Assembly (NCBI GenBank): GCA_965234335.1
Contig: OZ248456.1
Span: forward strand, 124,001-188,000
DNA: 64,000 nucleotides
Direction: 5' to 3'
Origin: Leadbetterella lacustris
GTDB taxonomy: Bacteria; Bacteroidota; Bacteroidia; Cytophagales; Spirosomataceae
A program made the position numbers and the translations under genes. Shown here in pieces: positions 1-9,019 of the stretch. Positions within the stretch are counted from its first letter, which is position 1. Every line of letters starts with the position of its first letter. Under the pieces are notes generated by a model. That model saw only the letters and a program-made list of their open reading frames with translations, was not told where the DNA came from and did not search any database.

Positions 1-1754
1 TTATTCTTGGGCACACCAGGCAGTTCTTTCCCTCCAAAGTCAGTAGCCCCAGACATAAACTTTTTATAGCTAAATTCATTATAAACAAAATTAAGCCCCA
101 AATTAGCTGCTCGTATAAACTTGGTTTCGTTTACTTTTTGTAAAATAAACAAATTGGAAAACTCTATTCCATTTTGCAAAATTTCTCCAGTGTTTAGGAA
201 ATACTCATTTCCGTTGGCTAAAAGATTCCTGACCAATCCATTTCTTATATTCTGCTGAAAAAATACCAATTCAGAATTCCAAAAAGTATTGCTTATGTGC
301 TTAAAACCAAGTTCTTTATTCAAGCCCTTTTCGGCATTGAGTAATTGAAAATTGGGTGAATTTTGAACAGTCGATACCAACTCTTGGGCGGTAGGAGAAG
401 AAAAACCACTGCTCAGATTAACAAAAACCGAGGTGTTTTTCCCGAAACCTTTAAGCAAAGAAACCCTTGGCGAGAACGGAACTGCGGGTTTATCCGAAAT
501 GTCAATTTTAGCCACGGACGGCAGAATAGGCATTCTTTCAAAATCATACTTTTGAGTATTTAGACTGAATCCTGATGTTAGTACAAATGCATAGGGGAGC
601 GACCATTGACCTTGTAAAAAGACTGAATTTTGTCCAGAATTTATATTATCGGTATATCTCTGCTTACCTTTTTCTCCCAAATTATTATCATACACCTCAA
701 AACTCGAAGCGGTTCGCAAACCCTCTGAGCCAAACCAAAACTTAAGATTTTGCACACTTTTAGAAAGAACTAATCGATAACCTGCAGTTTGCTCATTTCG
801 CTGTTCATAATTGGTAATGAAGGGATTGCGTAAAGCATTGGCCGTAAAAAACACGGCAGAATTAAGTTCAAAACCTTGACCCATGTTCCAAGTATCAGAT
901 GCCCCGACAATACCGATTTTCTGATGTATCCCAGCTTTTTGTTCTAATGCACCCGGGGTTGCGGGAGTTTTAGGCCTTGCGGATTTGGGATTGGCCTCCA
1001 TTTGTGCCAAAGTAAGTCCGCCAGGAGTTAAGTAACCAAGGTCAGAAAGCAATCCAAAAACACTAAGACTATGTTTTTTCAGAAAAAAAGTATTGCTCAA
1101 ATTGAGTGTCTGACGATTCATCGCCGAATTTTCTCTGTATCCGTCGGTTTTGTTGGTCGAAAAATTCAAAAACAAATTGTTCTTGCTCGTTCCGTTTTGA
1201 TAGGATAAAAAAGAATTTAAAGTATTGAAGCTTCCGACATGCAAACCCGTACTTACAGCATTACCAGCAACAGCGTTTTTGGTTTGAAGATTCAGCACCC
1301 CGCCAATTCCTGCTCCATAAATACTTCCTGAAGGCCCTTTTAGAATTTCTATTGAACCCACACTATTGATATCAAGCTGATTAAAATAGCTTTGCCCGTT
1401 TCCGTCAGAGATAGGAATGCCATTCCAATATACCTTCACATTTCTGACGCCAAAGGGTGACCGCAGTGAACTACCTCTAATAGCCAATCTGAAGCTACCA
1501 GGCGACCGCTCCTCCAGTCTGACTCCAGCCTGCGTGTTCAGAACTTCCAAAGGCGTGGTGTTTGAAAATCGTTCTATATCTTTTAAAACAATTTTGCTTA
1601 CCGATGCCCCAGTTTTTAATATACTTTGATTGGTTTCAAATCCCTTGACAATGGTCTCGCCAAGCAAAACGGTTGAGTCTGCTTGAGCGAAACCTATATG
1701 AAAATTTAAAAATAAAAAAGCATAGCCTATTATTTTGCCAAATGCTTTTCCCAT
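1..1754 (-). CDS. TonB-dependent receptor, N-terminal part (runs off the left edge)
   Basis: Outer-membrane active transporter for a bulky ligand powered by TonB. The reading frame starts at 1754 with MGKAFGKIIGYAFLF..., a signal peptide ending near FAQA, followed by a TonB-box-like ETIVKG and a plug domain: motifs IRGSSLRSPFGVRN, VYWNGIPISDG, IEILKGPSGSIYGAGIGGV. The remaining visible ~400 residues look like alternating beta-barrel strands. The frame is still open at base 1 (it reads LPGVPKN, typical of late barrel), so the C-terminus lies outside. Its first 25 bases overlap the end of the upstream gluconate-dehydrogenase-type small subunit, so it is probably the third gene of that operon. 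The ligand is unknown; a sugar or sugar acid handled by the oxidoreductase is an inference from position only. Confidence 0.85.
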   Translation of the reverse strand, partial: MGKAFGKIIGYAFLFLNFHIGFAQADSTVLLGETIVKGFETNQSILKTGASVSKIVLKDIERFSNTTPLEVLNTQAGVRLEERSPGSFRLAIRGSSLRSPFGVRNVKVYWNGIPISDGNGQSYFNQLDINSVGSIEILKGPSGSIYGAGIGGVLNLQTKNAVAGNAVSTGLHVGSFNTLNSFLSYQNGTSKNNLFLNFSTNKTDGYRENSAMNRQTLNLSNTFFLKKHSLSVFGLLSDLGYLTPGGLTLAQMEANPKSARPKTPATPGALEQKAGIHQKIGIVGASDTWNMGQGFELNSAVFFTANALRNPFITNYEQRNEQTAGYRLVLSKSVQNLKFWFGSEGLRTASSFEVYDNNLGEKGKQRYTDNINSGQNSVFLQGQWSLPYAFVLTSGFSLNTQKYDFERMPILPSVAKIDISDKPAVPFSPRVSLLKGFGKNTSVFVNLSSGFSSPTAQELVSTVQNSPNFQLLNAEKGLNKELGFKHISNTFWNSELVFFQQNIRNGLVRNLLANGNEYFLNTGEILQNGIEFSNLFILQKVNETKFIRAANLGLNFVYNEFSYKKFMSGATDFGGKELPGVPKN

Positions 1755-2377
1755 TCGTTGTAGCTGAGGTTATATTGTTTTAAAACGTCATCTGGAACAC
1801 CGTCCCACTTATTCGGCGTATTGCCCATGTAGCCAAGGTCTTTTACACCCATTTCTGTAGTAAAAAAGCCTGTTGCGGTAAGATTACGCATCAAATTGAA
1901 AAAACTCACCCCTTGCGAGTGCTCTTTCTTGGCCTTATTTGGATAGGCAATCAAATCCACGACTTTGAGTCTATCGGCAGGAGTCAATGCAACAAATTTC
2001 TTCGAAAACATTTTTTTAGACTGCGTGTTTAACCACATCAATCCTCCTCGCAAAGGCGTTTGGTGCTGCGGCATGTCTTTAGCAATAAACTCTATAAAAG
2101 CCGGTACTCCGGCCTGACTGGCACTGCCCGACTTCGCATCTGCAGGGATAATAATGTCAGACAAAACCGTAATAGTGGCCATTTCAGCCGGCGTGAAAAA
2201 CTTGGCTGCTTTCAATTTATTGTCATGAATAATTTCATCACGCAATTTGCCATTTTGAGCTTCTGGTATTTCTTTAACAGGTGCAGCTTTGGGTTTTACC
2301 TGACTCATGGCCTCTCCTGAAACCATTACACCCGCTGTGCCTAAGCCTATATTTTTTAATAAATCTCTTCTTTTCAT
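1730..2377 (-). CDS. Gluconate 2-dehydrogenase subunit 3 family protein
   Basis: Small gamma-type subunit that escorts and binds a GMC dehydrogenase. At 215 residues it is close to the usual family length. The N-terminus MKRRDLLKNIGLGTAGVMVS is a twin-arginine signal (RR at 3-4, then a hydrophobic stretch); since the partner has no signal of its own, the pair is probably exported together through Tat, as known for FAD-glucose dehydrogenases. The body contains the typical pattern TPAEMATITVLSDIIIPAD followed by a helical domain with GLMWLN and FFNLMRNLTATGFFT. It lies 27 bases downstream of the GMC gene and overlaps the receptor gene after it. No haem-binding motif is visible. Confidence 0.85.
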   Translation of the reverse strand: MKRRDLLKNIGLGTAGVMVSGEAMSQVKPKAAPVKEIPEAQNGKLRDEIIHDNKLKAAKFFTPAEMATITVLSDIIIPADAKSGSASQAGVPAFIEFIAKDMPQHQTPLRGGLMWLNTQSKKMFSKKFVALTPADRLKVVDLIAYPNKAKKEHSQGVSFFNLMRNLTATGFFTTEMGVKDLGYMGNTPNKWDGVPDDVLKQYNLSYNEWEKHLAK

Positions 2378-2404
2378 TTTTATAATCTTTTAAATCAAGA
2401 ATTT

Positions 2405-4144
2405 TTACAGATTCTTTGCTTTTACCTCTTTCATGATAAACTCAGACGCCCTAAGCGACAAGGCCAAGATAGTCCATGTCGGGTTTTTGTCGGCTTGCGA
2501 AACAAACGGACCGCCATCCACTACAAATAAGTTTTTGACATCATGGGCCTGACATTGGCTATTCAAGGCAGATTTTGATGGATCATTACCCATTCTTACT
2601 GTACCTACCTCGTGAATGATACGCCCTGGTGCTGCTAGACCATAATTATTATCTGCCCCAGGTTTAGTGCCGTTCGGAATACCACCCAAAGCATGAATTA
2701 TTTCCTCAAATGTATCCTGCATGTGCTTCGCCTGCTTGATTTCATAATCGCTCCATTTGTAGTTGAATCGCAACACTGGAATTCCATATTTATCCACCAC
2801 ATTAGGATCGATTTCGCAGTAATTATCCTCACGAGCTACCGCCTCACCCCTACCTGCCATACCTATGTCAGTGCCATAGAAAAATCTGTAGTCGTCCTTT
2901 AAGGATGCACCATAACCTCCTGCTTCCTTCATTTTGCCAGACCTGTCGGGATGTTTTCCATTGACATTTTCCATACCAAAACCAAATCCGTAACCCGGCA
3001 TACGTTGTCCGCCACCGTATTCAATATGATAACCTCTCGGGAAATCGAGTTTGGAGTTATCTAACCACCAAGGTGAGTAAACGTGCATACCACCCACGCC
3101 GTCTTCGTTGAATCTTTTGCGATTTGTCAAATGAGGAATAAAGGCACTTCTGCTTGCACCTGTACTATCGTGGAGATATTTACCCACAATACCCGATGCA
3201 TTGGCCAAGCCGTTTGGATGATTTCCAGACTTAGAATTCAAAAGCAATCGAGATGATTCACAAGCACTTGCAGCGAGTATTACTATTTTACCTCTTACCG
3301 TAGTTTCTTCTAATGTATATTTGTTTACAAAGGAAACACCTGTGGCTTTTCCGGTTTCGTCGGTAAGTACTTCGCGAGCCATAGCATTATTTATGAGGGT
3401 CAGATTGCCCGTTTTCATAGCCGGAATGACCAAAACCGACGAAGATGAGAAGTCGGCATAAGCCATACATCCTCTACTACATTGTCCACAATAAAAACAT
3501 TCACCACGGCCATTGATAGGTTTGGTAAGCATCGACATACGCGAAGGTATAGTCAAAACCCCAGTTTTTTTGTTGGCTTCCATGAGCATCAACTCATGCA
3601 GACGAGGCTTAGGTGCTGGCAGAAAAATACTGTCAGGGTCGTTGGCTAAACCTTCTTTTGTGCCAAATACTCCAATTAGTTTATCTACTTCGTCATAATA
3701 TGGAGCCATATCGTCATAGCTGATAGGCCAGTCGTCACCCAATCCATCTACACTTTTTCTTTTGAAATCTTTCGGACCAAAACGCAAGGAAATACGCCCC
3801 CAGTGGTTGGTTCGGCCTCCGAGCATTCTTGAGCGAAACCAGTCAAACTCTGTGCCTTTTTTACGGGTATAAGGCTCTCCGTCAATTTCCCAACCACCCC
3901 AAGCTGCGTCAAAGTCGCCAAAAGCACGAAGCGTGCTTGCTCCCCTTCGTGGCGATTCCCACGGGCCTTTTAGTTGGTTGATATACTTAGGGTCGGCGGG
4001 GTCAAAATAACCTCCAGCTTCCAGAAGGCAAACTTTTGCCCCTGCTTTGGTCAATTGATAAGCCGCCATACCACCACCAGCTCCTGAGCCAACAATTACA
4101 ACGTCGTAAACATTGGCTTGTTCTTTTATCTGAAAATCATTCAT
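2405..4144 (-). CDS. GMC family FAD oxidoreductase (gluconate/glucose dehydrogenase-like large subunit)
   Basis: Flavin-dependent sugar or polyol dehydrogenase, 579 residues. The N-terminal Rossmann fold is seen in VVIVGSGAGGGMAAYQ (GxGxGG at 19-24); FAD contacts follow in MLGGRTNHWGR (about 108-116). Four cysteines, C216, C219, C222 and C226 in ECFYCGQCSRGC, resemble the iron-sulfur-binding cysteine cluster of bacterial FAD-glucose dehydrogenase catalytic subunits. The C-terminal active site is visible as EVGTVRMGNDP with a nearby His and NPTWTILAL with the conserved Asn. There is no signal peptide; export likely depends on the Tat-bearing small subunit directly downstream. A cytochrome subunit, the usual electron acceptor, is not encoded nearby. 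The substrate is not predictable from sequence. Confidence 0.85.
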   Translation of the reverse strand: MNDFQIKEQANVYDVVIVGSGAGGGMAAYQLTKAGAKVCLLEAGGYFDPADPKYINQLKGPWESPRRGASTLRAFGDFDAAWGGWEIDGEPYTRKKGTEFDWFRSRMLGGRTNHWGRISLRFGPKDFKRKSVDGLGDDWPISYDDMAPYYDEVDKLIGVFGTKEGLANDPDSIFLPAPKPRLHELMLMEANKKTGVLTIPSRMSMLTKPINGRGECFYCGQCSRGCMAYADFSSSSVLVIPAMKTGNLTLINNAMAREVLTDETGKATGVSFVNKYTLEETTVRGKIVILAASACESSRLLLNSKSGNHPNGLANASGIVGKYLHDSTGASRSAFIPHLTNRKRFNEDGVGGMHVYSPWWLDNSKLDFPRGYHIEYGGGQRMPGYGFGFGMENVNGKHPDRSGKMKEAGGYGASLKDDYRFFYGTDIGMAGRGEAVAREDNYCEIDPNVVDKYGIPVLRFNYKWSDYEIKQAKHMQDTFEEIIHALGGIPNGTKPGADNNYGLAAPGRIIHEVGTVRMGNDPSKSALNSQCQAHDVKNLFVVDGGPFVSQADKNPTWTILALSLRASEFIMKEVKAKNL

Positions 4145-4347
4145 ATTTCTATGGTTGAATATTTAATTTTCCTAAAAATAAAGCGATTTTTTGGTTAAAT
4201 GAAGCGGCAATTCACTTTTTTTTAAAATAATTTATTAGTCTTTTGAAAAGTATTAAAAATTGGAAGATTGAATCCAAAAATGTATCGACCAAAACAATTT
4301 ACATTTCTTTTTCTCGAAAATCGATAATACGAATTATCATATGTTTA

Positions 4348-4379
4348 TAATTTACCGCTAAGGCACAAAGACGCTAAGA
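4348..4379. repeat. Dispersed intergenic word repeat (caaagacgctaag type)
   Basis: A short stretch reading tttaccgctaaggcacaaag followed by acgctaag. It is an inverted relative of two copies at 49368-49504 (tagcgtctttgcggtaaac). Non-coding, in the long gap upstream of the GMC operon. Function unknown. Confidence 0.5.
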
Positions 4380-4489
4380 AATGATCATTTCTCTGTGTGT
4401 CTGAAGGCTTAGTCATGCATGTTTCATTTGAACACAGTCTAAACATTTTTTTTAATTTTGAAGTCCACAAATTCTAATAGAAACTCGTT

Positions 4490-4938
4490 TTGGAATATGC
4501 CATGACAGTGGATGGCTTAAAAATAATTCTCAGAGGCTTGTTAAAAAAAATCGATGTAGCTGACAATTGTGCACAATACCCCAACCTTTTTTTTAACAAT
4601 TCTGAAAACTATGGTGGCAGATCACTTTATTTTGGAGCTTCGTTTTTTAACTTCCCAAAGTGCTATGCTCTATGTATTATGATGTGGCCTTAGGTATTGC
4701 CCGATTGTTCGGCATGGAACTTTTATGCAACTTTGCCTTTCCTTGTTTTGGGAGAGAGATTGCCAGCATTTTAGAAAAACACGGCACCGAATAGGAGGTA
4801 ATATTGACACGGTCTTATGACCAACAAAAACTGGAGTCGAAGGATTTTATAATCTTGCAAAAAAAACACTTCAAAAACAGTCTGCATAACATCTCAGAAA
4901 AGAACAAATACACGGAAGATTTTTATAACTATCCATAA
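4490..4938 (+). pseudogene. Decayed coding remnant, family not recognised
   Basis: This AT-rich gap carries protein-like reading in different frames with no single long frame. The pieces are an ORF from about 4490 (MEYAMTVDGLKIILRGLLKK), a second frame reading MVADHFILELRFLTSQSAML, a third reading MYYDVALGIARLFGMELL to a stop near 4794, and a last piece TRSYDQQKLESKDFIILQ ending at 4938. Frame jumps between plausible segments suggest an old gene broken by frameshifts, but I cannot name the family and chance cannot be excluded. No promoter or start context is convincing. Confidence 0.25.
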
Positions 4939-5050
4939 AGAATTGAATTTCAAGACCACATTTAGAATGAGATTATTGATTCAGTAGTGATGAGGTGAGC
5001 TGTCTTTGAAGCAAGATTACTTGTAAAAGTCATAATTCTCAAAAAACAAG

Positions 5051-5122
5051 TAGCCCCAGAGGGAATCGAACCCACACCAGAGGTACCGGAAACCTCCGTT
5101 CTATCCATTAAACTATGGAGCC
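5051..5122 (-). tRNA. tRNA-Arg (anticodon CCG)
   Basis: The reverse complement folds as a 72-nt cloverleaf: acceptor GGCTCCA/TGGGGCT with discriminator A, D arm with TTTAATGGATAGAA, anticodon stem GAGGT/ACCTC around loop TTCCGGT (anticodon CCG, reading CGG), and a T arm with TTCGATT. One T-T mismatch is present in the T stem. CCA is not encoded. It stands alone between the thioesterase gene and the decayed region. Confidence 0.93.
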
Positions 5123-5161
5123 AAAAAAATGATGATACAAAATTAGTGAATTTGTGCAATT

Positions 5162-5677
5162 TTACATCTTAAAAATTGCTTTTAGTTCGGTGGCCTCCTC
5201 AGGCTTCATTCTCCCAGCCAAAACCAACCGCAGTTGTCTTCTACGCAAAGCCCCTGAAAAAAACTCAAACTCAAGCTCAGATTCTGGAATAGCTTCCGCA
5301 ATTTCTATTGGCCTACCTGATTGATCTACAGCCACAAAAGTCAAAAAAGCCTGATTGGTTTTGCTTTTTTGTCCTGCTGGAATATTTTCAGAAAACACCT
5401 CCACTACTACCTCCATGGAGGTATTAAACGCCCTCGTGATTTTGGCTTCGAGGGTAACCACATTGCCTAGAGGAATAGGATTTACGAAAGACACATTATC
5501 TACTGAAGCCGTTACAACAATTCTGTTGCTGTGTTTTTGTGCGGCTATGGCTGCTGCCACGTCCATCATTCTCATCAGGTTTCCACCCATTAAATTCCCT
5601 AAAGTATTGGTATCATTAGGCATTACCATCTCTGTCATGATGGTTAGCGATTCTTTTACATGTTTTGCCTTCGGCAT
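5162..5677 (-). CDS. Acyl-CoA thioesterase (YciA/BFIT-type hotdog fold)
   Basis: Hydrolyses acyl-CoA esters in the cytoplasm. The 171-residue protein is one hotdog domain with the family hallmarks TEMVMPNDTNTLGNLMGGNL (the invariant Asn/Asp region and GGxLM helix start), MMDVAAAIAAQKHS along the central helix, and VDNVSFVNPIPLG and the ITRAFNTSMEVVVEVF strand after it. The C-terminus (about 125-171) carries the extra charged tail common in Bacteroidota members. It is monocistronic as far as can be seen, 39 bases from the tRNA-Arg gene. Chain-length preference cannot be read from sequence. Confidence 0.88.
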   Translation of the reverse strand: MPKAKHVKESLTIMTEMVMPNDTNTLGNLMGGNLMRMMDVAAAIAAQKHSNRIVVTASVDNVSFVNPIPLGNVVTLEAKITRAFNTSMEVVVEVFSENIPAGQKSKTNQAFLTFVAVDQSGRPIEIAEAIPESELEFEFFSGALRRRQLRLVLAGRMKPEEATELKAIFKM

Positions 5678-5850
5678 TCGTATGATGATTTTTTCACAAA
5701 AATACGTTCAAGGGCTCAATAATTCATGAATTGAATTGAAAATCCAAAAGTTTAGTAGTTAGCATAGGAAAAAAACAGACGTAAAAATTATGAAAAGCTA
5801 AAAATAAGAACTTACTTTGAAACACAAAGTACTTTTTAATTATCTCAAAA

Positions 5851-6522
5851 ATGAATTTAAGACCGAGCAAACCCACCATCAGCGTTTTGATTTTGATGGC
5901 CTTATGTTCTTTTCTACTCTTTCTTAGGATCTATAAAACGGGCACGTTTTTAGGCCTTTTCCTAGTTTGGAATCTATTTTTAGCCATCACTCCCATAATT
6001 TTTATTTTTTTAGCAAAAAAAATACATGACAATTTTGGGTTTAAAAAACTTAGTTTGAAAATAGCAATTATAGGCCTGATGACAACTTGGCTTTTGTTTT
6101 TCCCAAACTCACCGTATATCATCACCGACTTGATGCACTTGGGTCATTTGCCCAAAAACTTGTTGTGGTTTGACTCCGTTGGCATTTTTATAACTGCACT
6201 TACAGGCTTGATTGTGGGTTTATATTCAATGTACAATTTCCAATCATTATCCAAAAAACTGTTCGGAAGTACAATAGCTTGGTTTTTGGTCATAAGTAGT
6301 GCCATTTTGAGTGGTTTTGGGCTATATCTTGGCCGTTTTGCAAGATTCAACAGCTGGGATTTGTTCTCCAATCCTGCTCATCTTATCAAACAATCATTAG
6401 TTGAAACCAACAATCCGTTAGCTATACAGACCACTTTGGTTTTTAGTATTGTGTTGATTGGCTTATATTTATCTTTTTATAATTTAATATCTTTGAGGCA
6501 TGAAAATATCAAAAATGCTTAG
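5851..6522 (+). CDS. DUF1361 integral membrane protein
   Basis: A 223-residue polytopic membrane protein of the DUF1361 family, recognised by LFLVWNLFLAITPIIFIFLA and by the loop LLFFPNSPYIITDLMHL, which is diagnostic of that family. About six to seven hydrophobic segments span the length. Function is unknown. Its last 23 bases overlap the dgkA start, so the two are translationally linked, and two more small genes follow at 3 bases and with a 4-base overlap. This four-gene cluster suggests a membrane-lipid or envelope role, which is inference from neighbours. Confidence 0.8.
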   Translation: MNLRPSKPTISVLILMALCSFLLFLRIYKTGTFLGLFLVWNLFLAITPIIFIFLAKKIHDNFGFKKLSLKIAIIGLMTTWLLFFPNSPYIITDLMHLGHLPKNLLWFDSVGIFITALTGLIVGLYSMYNFQSLSKKLFGSTIAWFLVISSAILSGFGLYLGRFARFNSWDLFSNPAHLIKQSLVETNNPLAIQTTLVFSIVLIGLYLSFYNLISLRHENIKNA

Positions 6523-6853
6523 AAGTTTTAAATTTGCTTTGGCAGGCATGGTGCATTTGGTACGTTTTGAAAACAACGCTCAATTTCATTTTCTAGCAAC
6601 CTTATTGGTTATTTCTGCCGGTTATTGGTTTAAAATTGACCGAAACGAATGGATAATCGTCATTTTTGCAATAGCCTTGGTTTCGTCGGCAGAGGCATTT
6701 AATTCGGCTATAGAAAAACTCTGTGACAGAATAGAGCCTGAAAAAGACCCTGTGATTGGCAAAGTAAAAGACATGGCGGCTGCTGGAGTTTTGTTTATGG
6801 CCATAGCCGCCGCAATAGTAGGATTTATGGTATTTTTACCCAAAATATTTTAA
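6500..6853 (+). CDS. dgkA: Diacylglycerol/undecaprenol kinase family protein
   Basis: Small trimeric integral membrane kinase that phosphorylates diacylglycerol or undecaprenol. The 117-residue protein fits the family length of 110-130 and shows the conserved order: amphipathic N-terminus with SFKFALAGMVHLVRFENNAQ, first transmembrane helix, the catalytic segment SSAEAFNSAIEKLCDRIEP, then KVKDMAAAGVLFMAIAAAI with the conserved KD and third helix. The start at 6500 lies inside the end of the DUF1361 gene. In Gram-negative Bacteroidota either lipid could be the substrate; the short form resembles both groups. Confidence 0.88.
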   Translation: MKISKMLRSFKFALAGMVHLVRFENNAQFHFLATLLVISAGYWFKIDRNEWIIVIFAIALVSSAEAFNSAIEKLCDRIEPEKDPVIGKVKDMAAAGVLFMAIAAAIVGFMVFLPKIF

Positions 6854-6856
6854 GAG

Positions 6857-7480
6857 ATGAACGAACACCTCGAAAACCTAAAAGAAATAAGAACGCTCAT
6901 GGAGCGATCCTCTAAGTTTTTGTCATTGAGTGGATCATCCGGCATTTCGGCGGGAATCATCGCACTCATTGGTGCTTTTATGGTTTATTCAAAAAAAGTA
7001 GAAATTACAGGCAACAGTAGCCCCCAGGGAATTCTTGACGCCACCAATGTCGAGGGCGACTTTAAACAATACATTTTCAAAATAGCTCTTGTTACACTTT
7101 TGGGGGCCTTGATTGGCGGAGTATATTTCACCATCAGGAAAGCCAAAAAATCAAATGAGAAAGTGTGGAATAACTTATCTAAAAAATTATTAATAAATTT
7201 GACCATTCCTCTGATAGCCGGAGCCATATATTCACTGGCTTTGGTGCAGCAAAACAACATGTGGATGGCCGCAGCATCTACATTAATATTTTATGGCTTG
7301 GCACTTGTTTTTGCTTCTAACTACACCGTTAGAGATGTTTTTTCATTGGGTTTGTGCGAAATATCGCTCGGTCTTTTGAGTATATTTTTCACAGGTTATA
7401 CTTTTTTGTTTTGGGTGATTGGCTTCGGTCTATTGCATATTTTGTATGGCGGATTGATGTATTTTAAGTATGATAAATGA
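6857..7480 (+). CDS. Membrane protein of unknown function
   Basis: A 207-residue protein with a charged N-terminal helix (NEHLENLKEIRTLMERSSKF) followed by about six hydrophobic segments, the first at SGISAGIIALIGAFMVYS. I recognise no named domain, but similar proteins are commonly paired in Bacteroidota with a small winged-helix regulator, as here. It starts 3 bases after dgkA and shares the ATGA of its stop with the regulator start, so it is translationally coupled to it. The pairing suggests a membrane sensor or target of that regulator, which is inference. Confidence 0.7.
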   Translation: MNEHLENLKEIRTLMERSSKFLSLSGSSGISAGIIALIGAFMVYSKKVEITGNSSPQGILDATNVEGDFKQYIFKIALVTLLGALIGGVYFTIRKAKKSNEKVWNNLSKKLLINLTIPLIAGAIYSLALVQQNNMWMAAASTLIFYGLALVFASNYTVRDVFSLGLCEISLGLLSIFFTGYTFLFWVIGFGLLHILYGGLMYFKYDK

Positions 7481-7767
7481 TTTTAGAACAGTTCAATAAA
7501 ACTTTTGAGAGTAAAGCTCGCTTGGGCATCATGTCTGTATTGATGGTCAACGAGTCTGTGAATTTTAATTCGCTCAAAGAACTGTTGAACCTAACGGATG
7601 GTAACCTTGCCACACACGTAAAAGCCTTAGAAGAAGCTGGTTACCTTTTAGTTCAAAAAGAATTTATTGGCCGTAAGCCCAACACACTGTATTCGGTAAC
7701 CGCAGATGGCCGAAAGGCATTTGAACAACACCTGAGCGTTTTGGAGCAATTTATCAAAAACTCCTAG
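7477..7767 (+). CDS. Winged-helix transcriptional regulator (MarR/ArsR-like, HTH_34 type)
   Basis: A 96-residue single-domain DNA-binding protein. The winged helix-turn-helix is visible as ARLGIMSVLMVNESVNFNSL, then the recognition helix DGNLATHVKALEEAGYLL, and a wing with KEFIGRKPNTLYSVTADGR, ending in a dimerisation helix. This layout matches the small stand-alone regulators annotated as transcriptional regulator or HTH_34. Overlap with the preceding membrane gene implies co-translation. The inverted repeat at 7781-7805, just after it, is one conceivable operator but may belong to purM. Confidence 0.8.
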   Translation: MILEQFNKTFESKARLGIMSVLMVNESVNFNSLKELLNLTDGNLATHVKALEEAGYLLVQKEFIGRKPNTLYSVTADGRKAFEQHLSVLEQFIKNS

Positions 7768-7780
7768 TCTCCAAAATTCC

Positions 7781-7805
7781 AATTTTACGGCAAAAATCCG
7801 TAAAT
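7781..7805. promoter_or_regulatory. Inverted repeat upstream of purM
   Basis: TTTACGG, a seven-base spacer caaaaat, then CCGTAAA form a perfect 7-bp inverted repeat extended by AATT on each side with one bulged T. It sits 22 bases before the purM start, in the only gap between the regulator and purM. It could be an operator or a weak terminator; there is no T-run. Confidence 0.35.
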
Positions 7806-7826
7806 TGCAACTTCAAATTCTATACT

Positions 7827-8999
7827 ATGTCTGACCGTTATATGCAAAGAGGTGTATCCGCCTCCAAAGAAGATGTTCACAAAGCCATCGAAAAACTTGA
7901 CAAAGGCCTTTTTCCAAAAGCTTTTTGTAAAATTTCGCCCGACATATTGGGTGGAGACGATGACTATTGCAACATCATGCATGCCGACGGAGCCGGAACA
8001 AAAACATCTTTGGCGTATTTGTATTGGAAAGAAACGGGCGACTTGTCAGTTTGGAAAGGTATAGCTCAGGACTCCATCATCATGAACACCGACGACCTAC
8101 TTTGTGTGGGTGCTACGGGCCCTATATTGATGTCTTCGTCGATAGATAGAAACAAAAACAAAATTTCGGGTGATGTATTGGCAGAAATCATAAACGGTGG
8201 AGAGGAAGTACTAACCATGCTCCGCAACAATGGCGTAGAAATATACAGCACGGGTGGTGAAACGGCTGATGTGGGCGATTTGGTGAGAACTATTACCGTA
8301 AACACCACCGTGATAGCCCGCATGAAAAAAGCGGATATCATAGACAATGCCAACATAAAACCTGGAAATGTAATCGTAGGTTTGGCATCGCATGGCAAAG
8401 CTACTTACGAAACCGAATACAACGGAGGCATGGGCAGCAATGGCCTGACATCCGCTCGCCACGACGTTCTAGACAGTATTTATGCAGAAAGATATCCTGA
8501 AAGTTACGATCAAGATATTCATAGTTCGTTGGTTTACAGTGGCTCCAAGCTTCTTACTGACAAGGTTCAAATCTCGGACGATTTGATGGTAAATGTAGGC
8601 AAATTGGTACTCTCTCCTACCCGTACGTATGCACCTGTTGTAAAAGAAATCCTCACAAAACTCAAAGGTAAAATAGACGGCATGGTACACTGCAGCGGCG
8701 GAGCACAAACGAAAATACTACACTTTATAGATAATTTACACATCACAAAAGATAACTTATTCCCGATTCCTACCCTATTCAAACTCATCCAAGAGCAATC
8801 TGGTACATCGTGGGCCGAAATGTACAAAGTCTTCAACATGGGTCACCGACTAGAAGTATACCTTGCACCAGAACACGCCGAAGAAATTATCAAAATATCA
8901 GAAAGCTTCGGTATTCCTGCTCAGATTGTGGGGAGAGTAGAGGCCTCGGAAACAAAAAGGTTGACGATTTCTAGTGAGTATGGGGAGTTTGAGTATTGA
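7827..8999 (+). CDS. purM: Phosphoribosylformylglycinamidine cyclo-ligase (AIR synthase), Bacteroidota type
   Basis: Purine biosynthesis step five: ATP-dependent closure of FGAM to aminoimidazole ribotide. The 390-residue protein has the N-terminal AIRS fold with IMHADGAGTKTSLAYLYW (the ATP/substrate loop), IAQDSIIMNTDDLLCVGATG, the Gly-rich STGGETADVGDLVRTITVN, and the C-terminal domain with VHCSGGAQTKILHF and VFNMGHRLEVYL. It is longer than the ~345-residue E. coli enzyme, as is normal for the Bacteroidota variant. It has its own gap from the upstream regulator and appears monocistronic; a long repeat-bearing gap follows. Confidence 0.9.
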   Translation: MSDRYMQRGVSASKEDVHKAIEKLDKGLFPKAFCKISPDILGGDDDYCNIMHADGAGTKTSLAYLYWKETGDLSVWKGIAQDSIIMNTDDLLCVGATGPILMSSSIDRNKNKISGDVLAEIINGGEEVLTMLRNNGVEIYSTGGETADVGDLVRTITVNTTVIARMKKADIIDNANIKPGNVIVGLASHGKATYETEYNGGMGSNGLTSARHDVLDSIYAERYPESYDQDIHSSLVYSGSKLLTDKVQISDDLMVNVGKLVLSPTRTYAPVVKEILTKLKGKIDGMVHCSGGAQTKILHFIDNLHITKDNLFPIPTLFKLIQEQSGTSWAEMYKVFNMGHRLEVYLAPEHAEEIIKISESFGIPAQIVGRVEASETKRLTISSEYGEFEY

Positions 9000-9019
9000 T
9001 TTGTTTTGATGGCATTAAT

